A stretch of DNA of 64,000 nt from assembly GCF_036053395.1 (NCBI RefSeq), contig NZ_CP107942.1, forward strand, positions 6,218,501-6,282,500, read 5' to 3'. The notes under the pieces were generated by a model. It did not search any database. It worked only from the letters and a program-made list of their open reading frames with translations, and had not been told where the DNA came from. How positions within the stretch are numbered: the stretch's first letter is position 1; each line of letters begins with the position of its first letter. A program made the translations under genes and the position numbers. Positions 34,613 to 42,567 of this stretch are shown in pieces. Source of the DNA: Actinoplanes sp. NBC_00393. Its GTDB lineage: Bacteria > Actinomycetota > Actinomycetes > Mycobacteriales > Micromonosporaceae.

Positions 34613-34717
34613 ATGGAGGTCGACTGGTCCGAGGTGCACGCCGTACGCCTGCTCGGGGTGGCCCTGGCCGTCCTGTTCCTGCTCTGGGCGATCCGTCGCA
34701 TGTTCGGCGGCAAATAG
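34613..34717 (+). CDS. 34-aa small membrane protein
   Basis: Tiny product MEVDWSEVHAVRLLGV... with one hydrophobic segment (LLGVALAVLFLLWAI) and a basic end RRMFGGK, the pattern of a single-span small membrane protein. It lacks a ribosome site but has a well-placed -10 element for a leaderless mRNA. The LLM oxidoreductase starts 16 bp later and may share the transcript. Too short for family assignment. Confidence 0.5.
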   Translation: MEVDWSEVHAVRLLGVALAVLFLLWAIRRMFGGK

Positions 34718-34733
34718 GGGTAACGGGGCGCGC

Positions 34734-35684
34734 ATGCGCATCGGATACTTCCTGTCGAGCGAGGAGTACTCGCCGGCCGAACTGATCGAGCAGGCCAAAG
34801 GTGCGGAGCGGGCCGGGTTCTCCGGTCTTTGGATCTCCGACCACTACCACCCGTGGGTCGACGCCCAGGGGCAGAGCGCGTTCGTCTGGTCGATGATCGG
34901 CGCGCTGAGCCAGGCGACCGGTCTGGGGATCACCACAGCGGTGACCTGTCCGACCGTACGCATCCATCCGGCCGTCATCGCGCAGGCCGCGGCAACCAGC
35001 GCGGTGCTGACCGGCGGGCGGTTCCGGCTCGGCATCGGCACCGGCGAGGCCCTCAACGAGCACATCTTCGGCGACGCCTGGCCGGAGGAGGAGGTCCGCC
35101 TCGAGATGCTCGAGGAGGCGGTCGAGATCATGCGCGGGCTCTGGACCGGGGAGAACTACTCGCACCACGGCAAGCACTACACCGTGGAGAACGCCCGGAT
35201 CTACACGCTTCCCGACAAGCCGGTCGAGATTCACATCTCCGGCTTCGGCCCCAAGGCGACCGGCCTGGCCGGACGGATCGGCGACGGCTATGTCAGTGTG
35301 ATGCCGGACGGCGATCTGGTCACCGCCTTCCGGGAGGCCGGCGGCGCCGGCAAGCCGGCACAGGGCGCGTTCAAGGCCGCGTTCGCCGCCACCGCGGAGG
35401 AGGGACGACGACTTGCGTACGAGAAATGGCCGAACGCCGGCGTGCCCGGTGAGCTCTCCCAGGTGCTGCCCTCGCCGAAGCACTTCGAGCAGGCCTCGCA
35501 GCTGGTGACCGCGGAGATGATGGACGACGCGTTCGTCTGCGGCAACGACCCGCAGGCCCACCTCGACATGATCCGCAAATACGCCGACGCCGGATTCGAC
35601 GAGATCTACGTCGGCAACACCGGGCCGCACTCGCAGGGCCTGTTCGACCTGTACGCCACCGAGATCCTGCCGAAGCTCGGATGA
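34734..35684 (+). CDS. F420-dependent LLM-class oxidoreductase
   Basis: 316-aa luciferase-like monooxygenase/F420 oxidoreductase of the glucose-6-phosphate-dehydrogenase-like (FGD) group. Start MRIGYFLSSEEYSPAELIEQA, GLWISDHYHPWVD, GRFRLGIGTGEALNEH and GKHYTVENARIYTLP are typical. F420 use is inferred from the subgroup and from actinobacterial biology. Overlaps recQ by 4 bp (ATGA). Confidence 0.9.
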   Translation: MRIGYFLSSEEYSPAELIEQAKGAERAGFSGLWISDHYHPWVDAQGQSAFVWSMIGALSQATGLGITTAVTCPTVRIHPAVIAQAAATSAVLTGGRFRLGIGTGEALNEHIFGDAWPEEEVRLEMLEEAVEIMRGLWTGENYSHHGKHYTVENARIYTLPDKPVEIHISGFGPKATGLAGRIGDGYVSVMPDGDLVTAFREAGGAGKPAQGAFKAAFAATAEEGRRLAYEKWPNAGVPGELSQVLPSPKHFEQASQLVTAEMMDDAFVCGNDPQAHLDMIRKYADAGFDEIYVGNTGPHSQGLFDLYATEILPKLG

Positions 35685-37321
35685 AGCTGCCCATCTACGG
35701 CCCCCGCCTGCGCCGCGTCGCGCGCAACCACTTCGGATGGCCCTCGCTGCGCCCCGGCCAGTTCAAGCCGATGCGCGCCGTACTGCGCCGCAAGGACGCC
35801 CTGGTGGTGCTCCCGACCGGTGCCGGCAAGTCGGCGATCTACCAGATCCCGGCCGTCCTGCTGCCCGGCCCGACCGTGGTGATCTCACCGCTGCTCGCGC
35901 TGCAGCAGGACCAGATCGCCGCCCTCAACGAGCGCGGCGACTCTCGCGTGCGCGCGGTCCGGGTCAGCTCCGCGGAGACGCCGAAGGAACAGCGCGAGGC
36001 GATCGAAGCGATCCGGTCCGGGCAGGCCGAGTTCCTCTTCATCACGCCCGAGCAGCTCAGTGACCCGGAGCGGCTCGCCGAGGTGCGCGCGCTCAAGCCC
36101 GGCCTGGTCGCCGTCGACGAGGCGCACTGCATCTCCGCGTGGGGTCACGACTTCCGCCCGGACTACCTGGCCCTCGGCGAGATGATCAAGCAGATCGGCC
36201 GGCCGCCGATCCTGGCGCTGACCGCCACCGCCTCGCCGCCGGTCCGCGAGGACATCATCGCCCGGCTGCGGCTGCACAAGCCCGAGATCCACGTGTCCGG
36301 GCTGGACCGGCGCAACCTGTTCCTCGAGGTGGCGTACTGCCCCGACGAGGACTACCGCTGGCGCCGCCTCACCGCGCTGCTCGACGAGGGCGAACGCCCC
36401 GGCATCATCTACGTCGCCACCCGCCGGGCCGCGGAGGAACTCGCCGAGCGGCTCACTCAGGCCGGCTACCCGGCCGCGTACTACCACGGCGGCATGGCGT
36501 CCGGCCTGCGCGAGCAGCGGCACGAGGAGTTCATCGACGACAAGGTCGACATCATGGTGGCGACCTCGGCGTTCGGCATGGGCATCGACAAACCCAACAT
36601 CCGCTGGGTCGCGCACGTCGCCCTGCCCGACTCCCCGGACAGCTATTTCCAGGAGATCGGCCGCGCCGGCCGCGACGGCGAACCAGGCCGCACGGTCCTG
36701 CTGTGGCGCTCCGAGGACGAGGCGATCCAGCGCTTCTTCAGCGGCGGCACGCCCGACGTCGAAGAGCTGAGCACCCTGGCGGGCGCCCTCCACAAGGGAC
36801 CGCAGACCAAGACCGCGCTGCAGAAGGAGACCGGGCTGGGGCCGCGCAAGCTCGGCCAGTACCTGGGCCTGCTGGAACAGGTCGGCGCGGTCCGCACCGG
36901 CGCCGGAAACAAGCTGTCGGTCCCGCCCCGCGCGCCACTCCCGGCCGCAGCGGCCGAGGCAGCAGTCGCGGAGTACGAGCGACAGCAGCAGGTCGTCCGC
37001 TCCCGCACCGACATGATGCGCGGGTTCGCGCAGAGCCGGCAGTGTCGCACCGAAACGCTGCTGGCCTACTTCGGCGAGGACCTGAAACGCCCGTGCGGCC
37101 ACTGCGACAACTGCGCCGACGGCACCGCCCAGGCCATCGACGAGGCCGAGGCCGAAGGCCCGTTCCCCGTACACAGCCGGGTGGAACACGCCGAGTGGGG
37201 CGCCGGCATGGTGATGAACTACGAGGAGGAGCGGATGACAGTCCTCTTCGACACCGTCGGCTACAAAACCCTCTCCGTCCCGGTAGTGGTCCAGCAGAAG
37301 CTTCTGGACCGGGCGCAGTAG
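35681..37321 (+). CDS. recQ: RecQ family ATP-dependent DNA helicase
   Basis: 546-aa 3'-5' helicase. Walker A LPTGAGKS (44-51), DEAH box with the RecQ-type cysteine VDEAHCISAWGHDFR (145-159), motif III LTATASPPV, motif VI QEIGRAGRDG, and a zinc site of four cysteines in SRQCRTETLLAYF and CGHCDNC. The C-terminus lacks a clear HRDC domain and instead ends with a small beta domain (EHAEWGAGMVMNYEEERMTV), so it is shorter than E. coli RecQ. Confidence 0.93.
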   Translation: MKLPIYGPRLRRVARNHFGWPSLRPGQFKPMRAVLRRKDALVVLPTGAGKSAIYQIPAVLLPGPTVVISPLLALQQDQIAALNERGDSRVRAVRVSSAETPKEQREAIEAIRSGQAEFLFITPEQLSDPERLAEVRALKPGLVAVDEAHCISAWGHDFRPDYLALGEMIKQIGRPPILALTATASPPVREDIIARLRLHKPEIHVSGLDRRNLFLEVAYCPDEDYRWRRLTALLDEGERPGIIYVATRRAAEELAERLTQAGYPAAYYHGGMASGLREQRHEEFIDDKVDIMVATSAFGMGIDKPNIRWVAHVALPDSPDSYFQEIGRAGRDGEPGRTVLLWRSEDEAIQRFFSGGTPDVEELSTLAGALHKGPQTKTALQKETGLGPRKLGQYLGLLEQVGAVRTGAGNKLSVPPRAPLPAAAAEAAVAEYERQQQVVRSRTDMMRGFAQSRQCRTETLLAYFGEDLKRPCGHCDNCADGTAQAIDEAEAEGPFPVHSRVEHAEWGAGMVMNYEEERMTVLFDTVGYKTLSVPVVVQQKLLDRAQ

Positions 37322-37882
37322 GAGCAGACTGACACCACCTCGCCTCCGGCCCTGTCGGCTGTGTGACGGCCGGCGCCTGAACCGGCTGGCATCGACAGGC
37401 GTTCATTCCTGTGCCGGGCTTCACCACCGGGGAGTGTCGAGGGGTGACATGAACAGCGGCGTTGAGAAGCAAAGCTGACGCTTCAGCGACTGGTCGGCAA
37501 GTTCGCCCTGCTCTTTGCGTTCGTCTACGTCCTGATGGTGGCCGCCGGTTTGTCTGACTGGCTCAGGGCGACCGAGTTCTGGTCGGCACGTGGCTGCTGC
37601 TGGTCCTGCCCGGGATCGCCGACGAGGACCCACCCGACGGCTGGCCGCGGCCGTCGCGACCTCGCCGGTTTGACGGTGGCGCCATGCTCGATCGCCCGCT
37701 GCCGCAGCTCGGCCACTTCCCGCTCGAACCGCCGGTCGGGCAGCCAGCCCGGGGATCAGAGCGCTCTCCCCGCGAAGCTGATCGAACGCCCATCGCCGGC
37801 GCCTGTAGAGCCGCAACGGCTCCCGGCCGGCAGTCGCACTCATCTCGGCGAGTGGTCCTTCGCTCTCGGGGTCTTCCGCTGG
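37322..37882. pseudogene. Decayed intergenic region with gene fragments
   Basis: No intact gene supported. On the plus strand 37475-37600 an open segment encodes a membrane-like stretch (LVGKFALLFAFVYVLMVAAGLSDWL) that is preceded by a stop, lacks a start, and loses sense after about 40 codons; the +1 frame then continues as WLLLVLPGIADEDPPDGW. On the minus strand a plausible N-terminus (MSATAGREPLRLYRRRRWAFDQLRGE, from 37843) shifts frame after about 30 codons into EREVAELRQRAIEHGATV. Both look like frameshifted remnants. A possible hairpin CCTGTCG/CGACAGG near 37352-37400 may end recQ. Confidence 0.4.
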
Positions 37883-38524
37883 TCAGGGCTGGTGTTGTGC
37901 CCACTTGTCGCACTCCGCGCCGTACTTAACCTCGGGGTCACTCTCAAGATCGATGTGCTGATCGGCGAGCCAACGACGTTCGCCGTCGCCGGTCTGGACG
38001 TACTCCATCACGTAGGACTCGATGGTCGCTCGATCTATGCGGACCCGAGCGCTGTGTTTGGCGCGGCGCCAGTGGCCGTGATCCGTGCAGAATGTCACCG
38101 TGGCTTGGCTGGATCCGGTCTTTTCGACGCCCATGGTCTTGACCCAGAGGGGACCTATGAACGGATTTTCGGCACTTGTCTCGGGGCCGAACCAGGCCAG
38201 TACCTCCCGGTACTGCCTTTCGGTATAGAGATGCCGTCCGATCGGAATGACCGTCGTCCGGTCGGTCGCACTCCCTAACCAGTAGCGGAACACGAGACTC
38301 CGCCTGGCCGCGAAGACCTCGTCGGAGTCCGAGACCTGCGACAGGTCCCAGGTGATCGGCAGATCCTTGGTCCCGTCCATCGGCAGTTCCCGGTAGGCCT
38401 CCTCGAAGGTCATCGACGGCTGGACATCGCCGCCCGGCACGTTGGAAGGCTCATCGGGACCGGTACAGCCCACCGTCACTAGGCCCACCATCACGACGAT
38501 GACCGCCGCAGCACGTAGCTTCAC
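37883..38524 (-). CDS. Lipoprotein of the T7SS-like operon
   Basis: 213-aa lipoprotein: signal peptide and lipobox VTVGC (C20), then a mature domain with no recognised family (WDLSQVSDSDEVFAARRSLVFRYW; FCTDHGHWRRAKHSARVRID). Its GTG overlaps the stop of the 822-aa gene by 4 bp, so the two are co-translated. Position after a putative secreted protein would suit an immunity, chaperone or anchoring role, but nothing in the sequence proves this. Confidence 0.8.
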   Translation of the reverse strand: MKLRAAAVIVVMVGLVTVGCTGPDEPSNVPGGDVQPSMTFEEAYRELPMDGTKDLPITWDLSQVSDSDEVFAARRSLVFRYWLGSATDRTTVIPIGRHLYTERQYREVLAWFGPETSAENPFIGPLWVKTMGVEKTGSSQATVTFCTDHGHWRRAKHSARVRIDRATIESYVMEYVQTGDGERRWLADQHIDLESDPEVKYGAECDKWAQHQP

Positions 38525-40989
38525 CTGGACTCACCGCCCTTCGGCGGGTTTCCGTTCAAGGTGTCCGCCGCCCATTCGTAGCCGTTCTGATAGGACTCCG
38601 CCGCGCCGGTGGCGGCTCTACCCACCGTGCTCATGCCCTCCCCGCCTTTGAAGTCGATCCATCGCCGCAGCTCTGTACCACTCCACTGGTCCATGGGCCT
38701 GGGCTGACCACCCTGGCTGAGGATTTCGGGCAGTCCTTCGAGTTTGCCGCTGTTGTAGAGGGACGTCTCGACGAGGTCGACTGCGGTGGTGCGGCCGGCA
38801 CCCAGGACGGAAGCGACGTCGTAAGTGACCCGGCCAGTGCTATCGATCTTGGCGCCCTTTTCGAGATCGTCGAGCACGTCGCCGACGACCGCGTTGGCCA
38901 GGTCGGGGCCGCCTGGGATCGGCGAGGTCGCCGCCCCCACGAAACCTTCGACCAGAGGGCCGATGATCCGGTAGCGGTTCTCGACGCTGTGGTTCTGCTT
39001 CTCGTCCAGTTCCCGGCTGGTCGTGTGGTCCGCCTGTTCGGCCCCGAAGTCGACCGCGCCCATCACATTGCCGTAGTTGTGCGAGACGACCTGGATCGCA
39101 TCCAGGTTGCCGCGCAGGTCGTCGGCCGGGTTCTGCCGACCGGACAGGATGTGGTCGTGCATGCCGGCGGCGTACCCGGCCTCGGCCACGGCGATGGTGC
39201 TATGCGCGCCCGGATCCTTGCCGATGTCGGCGAGGAACCGGGTGAGATGGGTAGGGTCGCCGACCTTGAAGGACTCGCTTCCCACCGGCTGTCCGGCGGC
39301 GAGGTTCTGATTCACGTCGATGATGTACGACCCCATGATGTTCGCCATCGAGCCGCGCATCTCCGGTTTGATCACGTCGATGTCGGCGAATCCCTTCTTC
39401 GCGGCCTCGGCAACGTCCTCGTCGGTGGAGTTCTTGGCACTGTTCCACTCGTCGAACTTCTGAGTGACCTCCTCGTCGACGTTGGTCTCCAGGACGATCG
39501 ACTCGACCAGGCGTGTCGCCTCCGGGCCGCGCTGATCGGTGGTGGCTCGCTCCAGTGCGGTGCCGAAATCTTCGAGGACGCTGTTCCGGTCGCCCTCGGT
39601 GCGGCCCATCACCTCGGCCGCCCAGGCGGGACCGCCGGACACGTCCGGGTCCCAGTTGCGGTCGGTGAGCAGGTAGTCCACGCGGGGCAACCGACCACCC
39701 TCGGGGCCGCCGGCGGTGTATTCGGTGACGCCGGTGAACACACCCAGGGCGCCTTCACCGTTGCGGGACAGGCCGTCCATCAGGGCACTCATCGGGTCGT
39801 ACCCGGCCGGCGCGTTGTTGTCGTCGTGGTTCTGGGTCCAGTCCAGGCGCACGTTCTCGCCGCGCGACTCGGTCCACAGGGCGCTGCTCCTGCCCTGTTC
39901 CATCTCGAAGTCGATGATGTCCCCGCCGACGGTGGCCACGAACGCGGGATCGAGGCTGCCGTTGTGCAGCAGCGGGCTGAGCAGCTGGTATCCGTACACG
40001 TCCGCCATGTACAGCCCCGGGTTGGAGGGATCGCCGACGTCCATCCTGCTGCGCCCGGCGGCCATCAGACCGGTGACCCACTGGCTGGACAGCTCGTACG
40101 CACCGGGCACGTAGTCCTCCCCGCGCAGGCCACCCCTGGTGCCGGTCGGTTCGGTAGCGGTGTCCAGCATGACGCCGAGGCCGTTCTGCAGATCCCCCAC
40201 CATCTCGGCGGTGTAGTTGCTGAACAGCGCACTGTCGGTGTCCCTGCCGGGGTAGTCGGGCTGGTAAGTGGCCAGCGTGCCGTTGAGCTCCAGCAGGCCT
40301 TTCGGCCCGAGAGCGTTCAGGACGTCGTACGCGAACGCCCTGTCCCGGCCGTGCAGCTTGATCAGGTCCCGGAGCTCGTCGAGTTCCGCAGCCGTAGGCT
40401 GATATGCCGGATCCTTGAGCTTGCGCGCCAGTTCGGTGGCTCTGGCGATCGCGGCCGGTGTGGCGGTCCCGAAACCTGCCTGTCCGGACGGCACGTTCTC
40501 GTTGATGCTCGCGGCCGTCGCGTCGTCCTGGGCCCGCGCGTATTCCACCACCGAACGCAGATCGTTGAGCAGCGTGCCGGTCTCCCGGCCGGTCCGATCC
40601 AGATTGCCGCCCAGGTACGCCGACGCGGGCGCGGTGATCGTCATGGCCGCCGTGTCGACGGTGTAGCCGGCCTGCCGGGCGGCGGCGAGCACGTTCTCGG
40701 CCTGCTGCCGCAGCGCGGTCATCGCGTACGCATGCTGGTCCATGACCTCGCGCATCCGCGTCACCCGGTTGTAGGTGTTGTCCACCGCGGCACGCAGTGT
40801 GGTCGCCTCTTCGCCGGTAGCCACCGAGCCCGCCCCGTCGGGCCAGGCGTGAGCGAGGTCCCGGGTGCCTTGGATCAGCAGGTCCGTGGCCTTGTCGACG
40901 CCCTGCCCGAGTTGCCGCCACCGGTCTACGGCCGCATGCCAGGGGCCGACGTCGAACGACAGCAGATCCTGCAACGTCATCGCACTCAT
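38521..40989 (-). CDS. Large T7SS-associated protein (possible DUF6571-type)
   Basis: 822-aa protein without signal peptide. The first 130 residues are helical and WXG100/EspA-like (MTLQDLLSFDVGPWHAAVDRW, ATDLLIQGTRDLAHAWPDG, NRVTRMREVMDQHAYAMTALRQQAENVL). The middle (about 200-700) is a long alpha-rich region with GRDRAFAYDVLNALGPKGLLELNG and VASHNYGNVMG-like segments that resemble actinobacterial DUF6571 proteins; this is from memory of the pattern only. No nuclease, deaminase or other toxin motif was recognised at the C-terminus. Overlaps the EspC-like gene by 4 bp. Confidence 0.75.
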   Translation of the reverse strand: MSAMTLQDLLSFDVGPWHAAVDRWRQLGQGVDKATDLLIQGTRDLAHAWPDGAGSVATGEEATTLRAAVDNTYNRVTRMREVMDQHAYAMTALRQQAENVLAAARQAGYTVDTAAMTITAPASAYLGGNLDRTGRETGTLLNDLRSVVEYARAQDDATAASINENVPSGQAGFGTATPAAIARATELARKLKDPAYQPTAAELDELRDLIKLHGRDRAFAYDVLNALGPKGLLELNGTLATYQPDYPGRDTDSALFSNYTAEMVGDLQNGLGVMLDTATEPTGTRGGLRGEDYVPGAYELSSQWVTGLMAAGRSRMDVGDPSNPGLYMADVYGYQLLSPLLHNGSLDPAFVATVGGDIIDFEMEQGRSSALWTESRGENVRLDWTQNHDDNNAPAGYDPMSALMDGLSRNGEGALGVFTGVTEYTAGGPEGGRLPRVDYLLTDRNWDPDVSGGPAWAAEVMGRTEGDRNSVLEDFGTALERATTDQRGPEATRLVESIVLETNVDEEVTQKFDEWNSAKNSTDEDVAEAAKKGFADIDVIKPEMRGSMANIMGSYIIDVNQNLAAGQPVGSESFKVGDPTHLTRFLADIGKDPGAHSTIAVAEAGYAAGMHDHILSGRQNPADDLRGNLDAIQVVSHNYGNVMGAVDFGAEQADHTTSRELDEKQNHSVENRYRIIGPLVEGFVGAATSPIPGGPDLANAVVGDVLDDLEKGAKIDSTGRVTYDVASVLGAGRTTAVDLVETSLYNSGKLEGLPEILSQGGQPRPMDQWSGTELRRWIDFKGGEGMSTVGRAATGAAESYQNGYEWAADTLNGNPPKGGESR

Positions 40990-41300
40990 CGGGGCATCCC
41001 CGATGCGCTGCGCCGCAACTCGTCCGCACCGGCCTGGTCGGCCTCCTGGTAGCTGTCGGCGGCGTCCGTCATCTTCCGGCCGAGCTGGTCCACCTGGGCG
41101 GTCAGCCGATCCAGGTCCGCCGCCCACGCCTTCTGCGCCGTGTCCGCCGCCGTGCCTGCCGCAGAGCGGGGCTCAGCAGGGGGAGCGAGGCCCGGCCCGG
41201 CGGCCTGCACCGTCGACCGCAACATCGCGGCGGCCCCGGTGACATCCCGGCCCATGACACGCAGGGCTGCAACGTCAACCTTCAGCAGGTCAGGTTGCAT
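40986..41300 (-). CDS. EspC/WXG100-like type VII secretion target
   Basis: 104-aa helical hairpin protein matching the T7SS EspC-like pattern: first helix LKVDVAALRVMGRDVTGAAAM, a Pro/Ala turn (GPGLAPPAEPRSAAG), second helix with W59, and the secretion signal YxxxD as YQEAD (84-88) just after it. ATG 41300 follows AGGAGGGG. First gene of a three-gene coupled operon. No ESX ATPase or membrane component is in the window. Confidence 0.82.
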   Translation of the reverse strand: MQPDLLKVDVAALRVMGRDVTGAAAMLRSTVQAAGPGLAPPAEPRSAAGTAADTAQKAWAADLDRLTAQVDQLGRKMTDAADSYQEADQAGADELRRSASGMPR

Positions 41301-41419
41301 CGATGCCCCTCCTTCGGCGCACGCGATCCGCGTCTCTACCGGAAAGTACGCCGACGCGGATGTCCCGGTTCGGCGCACCGGTCCACATTCTTCAGTCCGC
41401 TAACCGACATCCTGGGGGG

Positions 41420-42454
41420 TCAGAGCTGTGGGGCCGGTCCCGTGGAGTTGCGGACCACCAGCTGATGGCCGGTGGGGCGGCGGCGCGGGCGGGCGGCCTT
41501 CGGCTTGAGGGCCAGTTCCAGCGCCATCCGGCCCATGTCGGTCATCGGGAGGCGGATGGTGGTCAGGCTGGGGGCCAGGTCGGCCGCGACCGAGACGTCG
41601 TCGAAGCCGACCACGGACATCCGGGACGGGACCGGGATGCCCTTCTCGCGCAGGGTGGCCAGCACCCCCATCGCCATCGCGTCGTTCAGGGCGATGATCG
41701 CGGTGACGTCCGGGTGGTCGCGCAGGATCCGCTCGGTCGCCACCCGGCCGCCCTCGCGTACGAAATCGGTGTGCACGACCGGCATGTCGGACAGTGACAG
41801 GCCGTGCTCCCGCAACGCAGCGGCCACCCCGGCCGTGCGGTCGATGACCGTGTTCAGCGCGGGTGTCCCGGCGACCACCGCGATCCGGCGGTGGCCCAAC
41901 GAGAGCAGGTGGGCGGCAAGGGCACGGCTGCCGGCCTCGTTGTCGGGCAGGACCGCGTCGGTGCCCAGCGCGTGCCGGCCGATCACCGCGACCCGGCCGC
42001 CGCCGTGCTGGTAGGCGGCGAGCACCTCGCGCGCCTCCGCCTCGGCCCGCGGGTCGTCGTAGCCCGAGCCGGTGACCAGGATGATGCCGACGCGCTGGGC
42101 GATCAGGTTGCGGATCTGCCGGAGCTCGTGTTCCGGGTCGCGGCCGGAGTGGCAGATCTGCACCAGCAGGTTCTGCTCGTCGGCCAGTTTGATGACGCCG
42201 CCGGCGATCTCCGAGAAGTACGGGTCGTCGACCTGGTGCACGATCAGGCCGACGGTGGAGCTGGCGCCGCCGGCCAGGGTCCGGGCGAACGGGTTGGCCA
42301 CGTACCCGAGTTCGCGGGACACCTCGCGGACCCGGTTGGCCACCTCCTCACTGACCCCGTCGCGGCCGGCGAGCGCGCGGGACGCGGTGGCCAGCGAGAC
42401 GCCGGCTCGTTGGGCAACGTCGATGAGGCGTAGCCCGGGGCCCGGTTTCGGCAT
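41420..42454 (-). CDS. LacI-family transcriptional regulator
   Basis: 344-aa repressor. N-terminal HTH and hinge LRLIDVAQRAGVSLATASRAL...VANPFARTLAGG, followed by the periplasmic-binding-protein-like effector domain (STVGLIVHQVDDPYFSEIAGGV; GFDDVSVAADLAPSLTTIRLP). ATG has GGGAG upstream. It is divergent from the ABC substrate-binding gene and from a promoter carrying two LacI-type palindromes, so it almost certainly controls that operon and itself. The effector is unknown but probably a sugar, as for the family. Confidence 0.93.
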   Translation of the reverse strand: MPKPGPGLRLIDVAQRAGVSLATASRALAGRDGVSEEVANRVREVSRELGYVANPFARTLAGGASSTVGLIVHQVDDPYFSEIAGGVIKLADEQNLLVQICHSGRDPEHELRQIRNLIAQRVGIILVTGSGYDDPRAEAEAREVLAAYQHGGGRVAVIGRHALGTDAVLPDNEAGSRALAAHLLSLGHRRIAVVAGTPALNTVIDRTAGVAAALREHGLSLSDMPVVHTDFVREGGRVATERILRDHPDVTAIIALNDAMAMGVLATLREKGIPVPSRMSVVGFDDVSVAADLAPSLTTIRLPMTDMGRMALELALKPKAARPRRRPTGHQLVVRNSTGPAPQL

Positions 42455-42471
42455 CGATGACTCCCAAGCTA

Positions 42472-42501
42472 TTGCTGGTGATCAATACCACAGCATAGAG
42501 T
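42472..42501 (+). promoter_or_regulatory. Promoter of the ABC-dehydrogenase operon
   Basis: TTGCTG (42472-42477), an 18-bp spacer, and TAGAGT (42496-42501) form a sigma-70-like promoter. The LacI-type operators begin 2 bp downstream, covering the expected transcription start. Confidence 0.6.
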
Positions 42502-42502
42502 A

Positions 42503-42528
42503 CGTAAGCGCTTACGGAAGCGCTTACG
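42503..42528. promoter_or_regulatory. Double LacI-type operator
   Basis: CGTAAGCGCTTACG (42503-42516) is a perfect 14-bp palindrome; a second site GGAAGCGCTTACG (42516-42528) has one mismatched arm base. Their centres are 12 bp apart. The GTAAGCGCTTAC core is the classical LacI/GalR-type operator with central CG. Confidence 0.85.
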
Positions 42529-42567
42529 CACTCCGGTGAGCAACTCGGTGCAAGGGAGCGTCCGAGG

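Noticed and set aside
37421..37843. 140-aa minus-strand gene
   Set aside because: Only the first about 30 residues look protein-like; the rest appears frame-shifted, so it is reported as a remnant rather than a gene.
37535..38278. 247-aa plus-strand open frame over the T7SS-operon lipoprotein
   Set aside because: No start signal or domain; the opposite strand has a lipobox and coupled start. Its first part overlaps the decayed region and is treated there.
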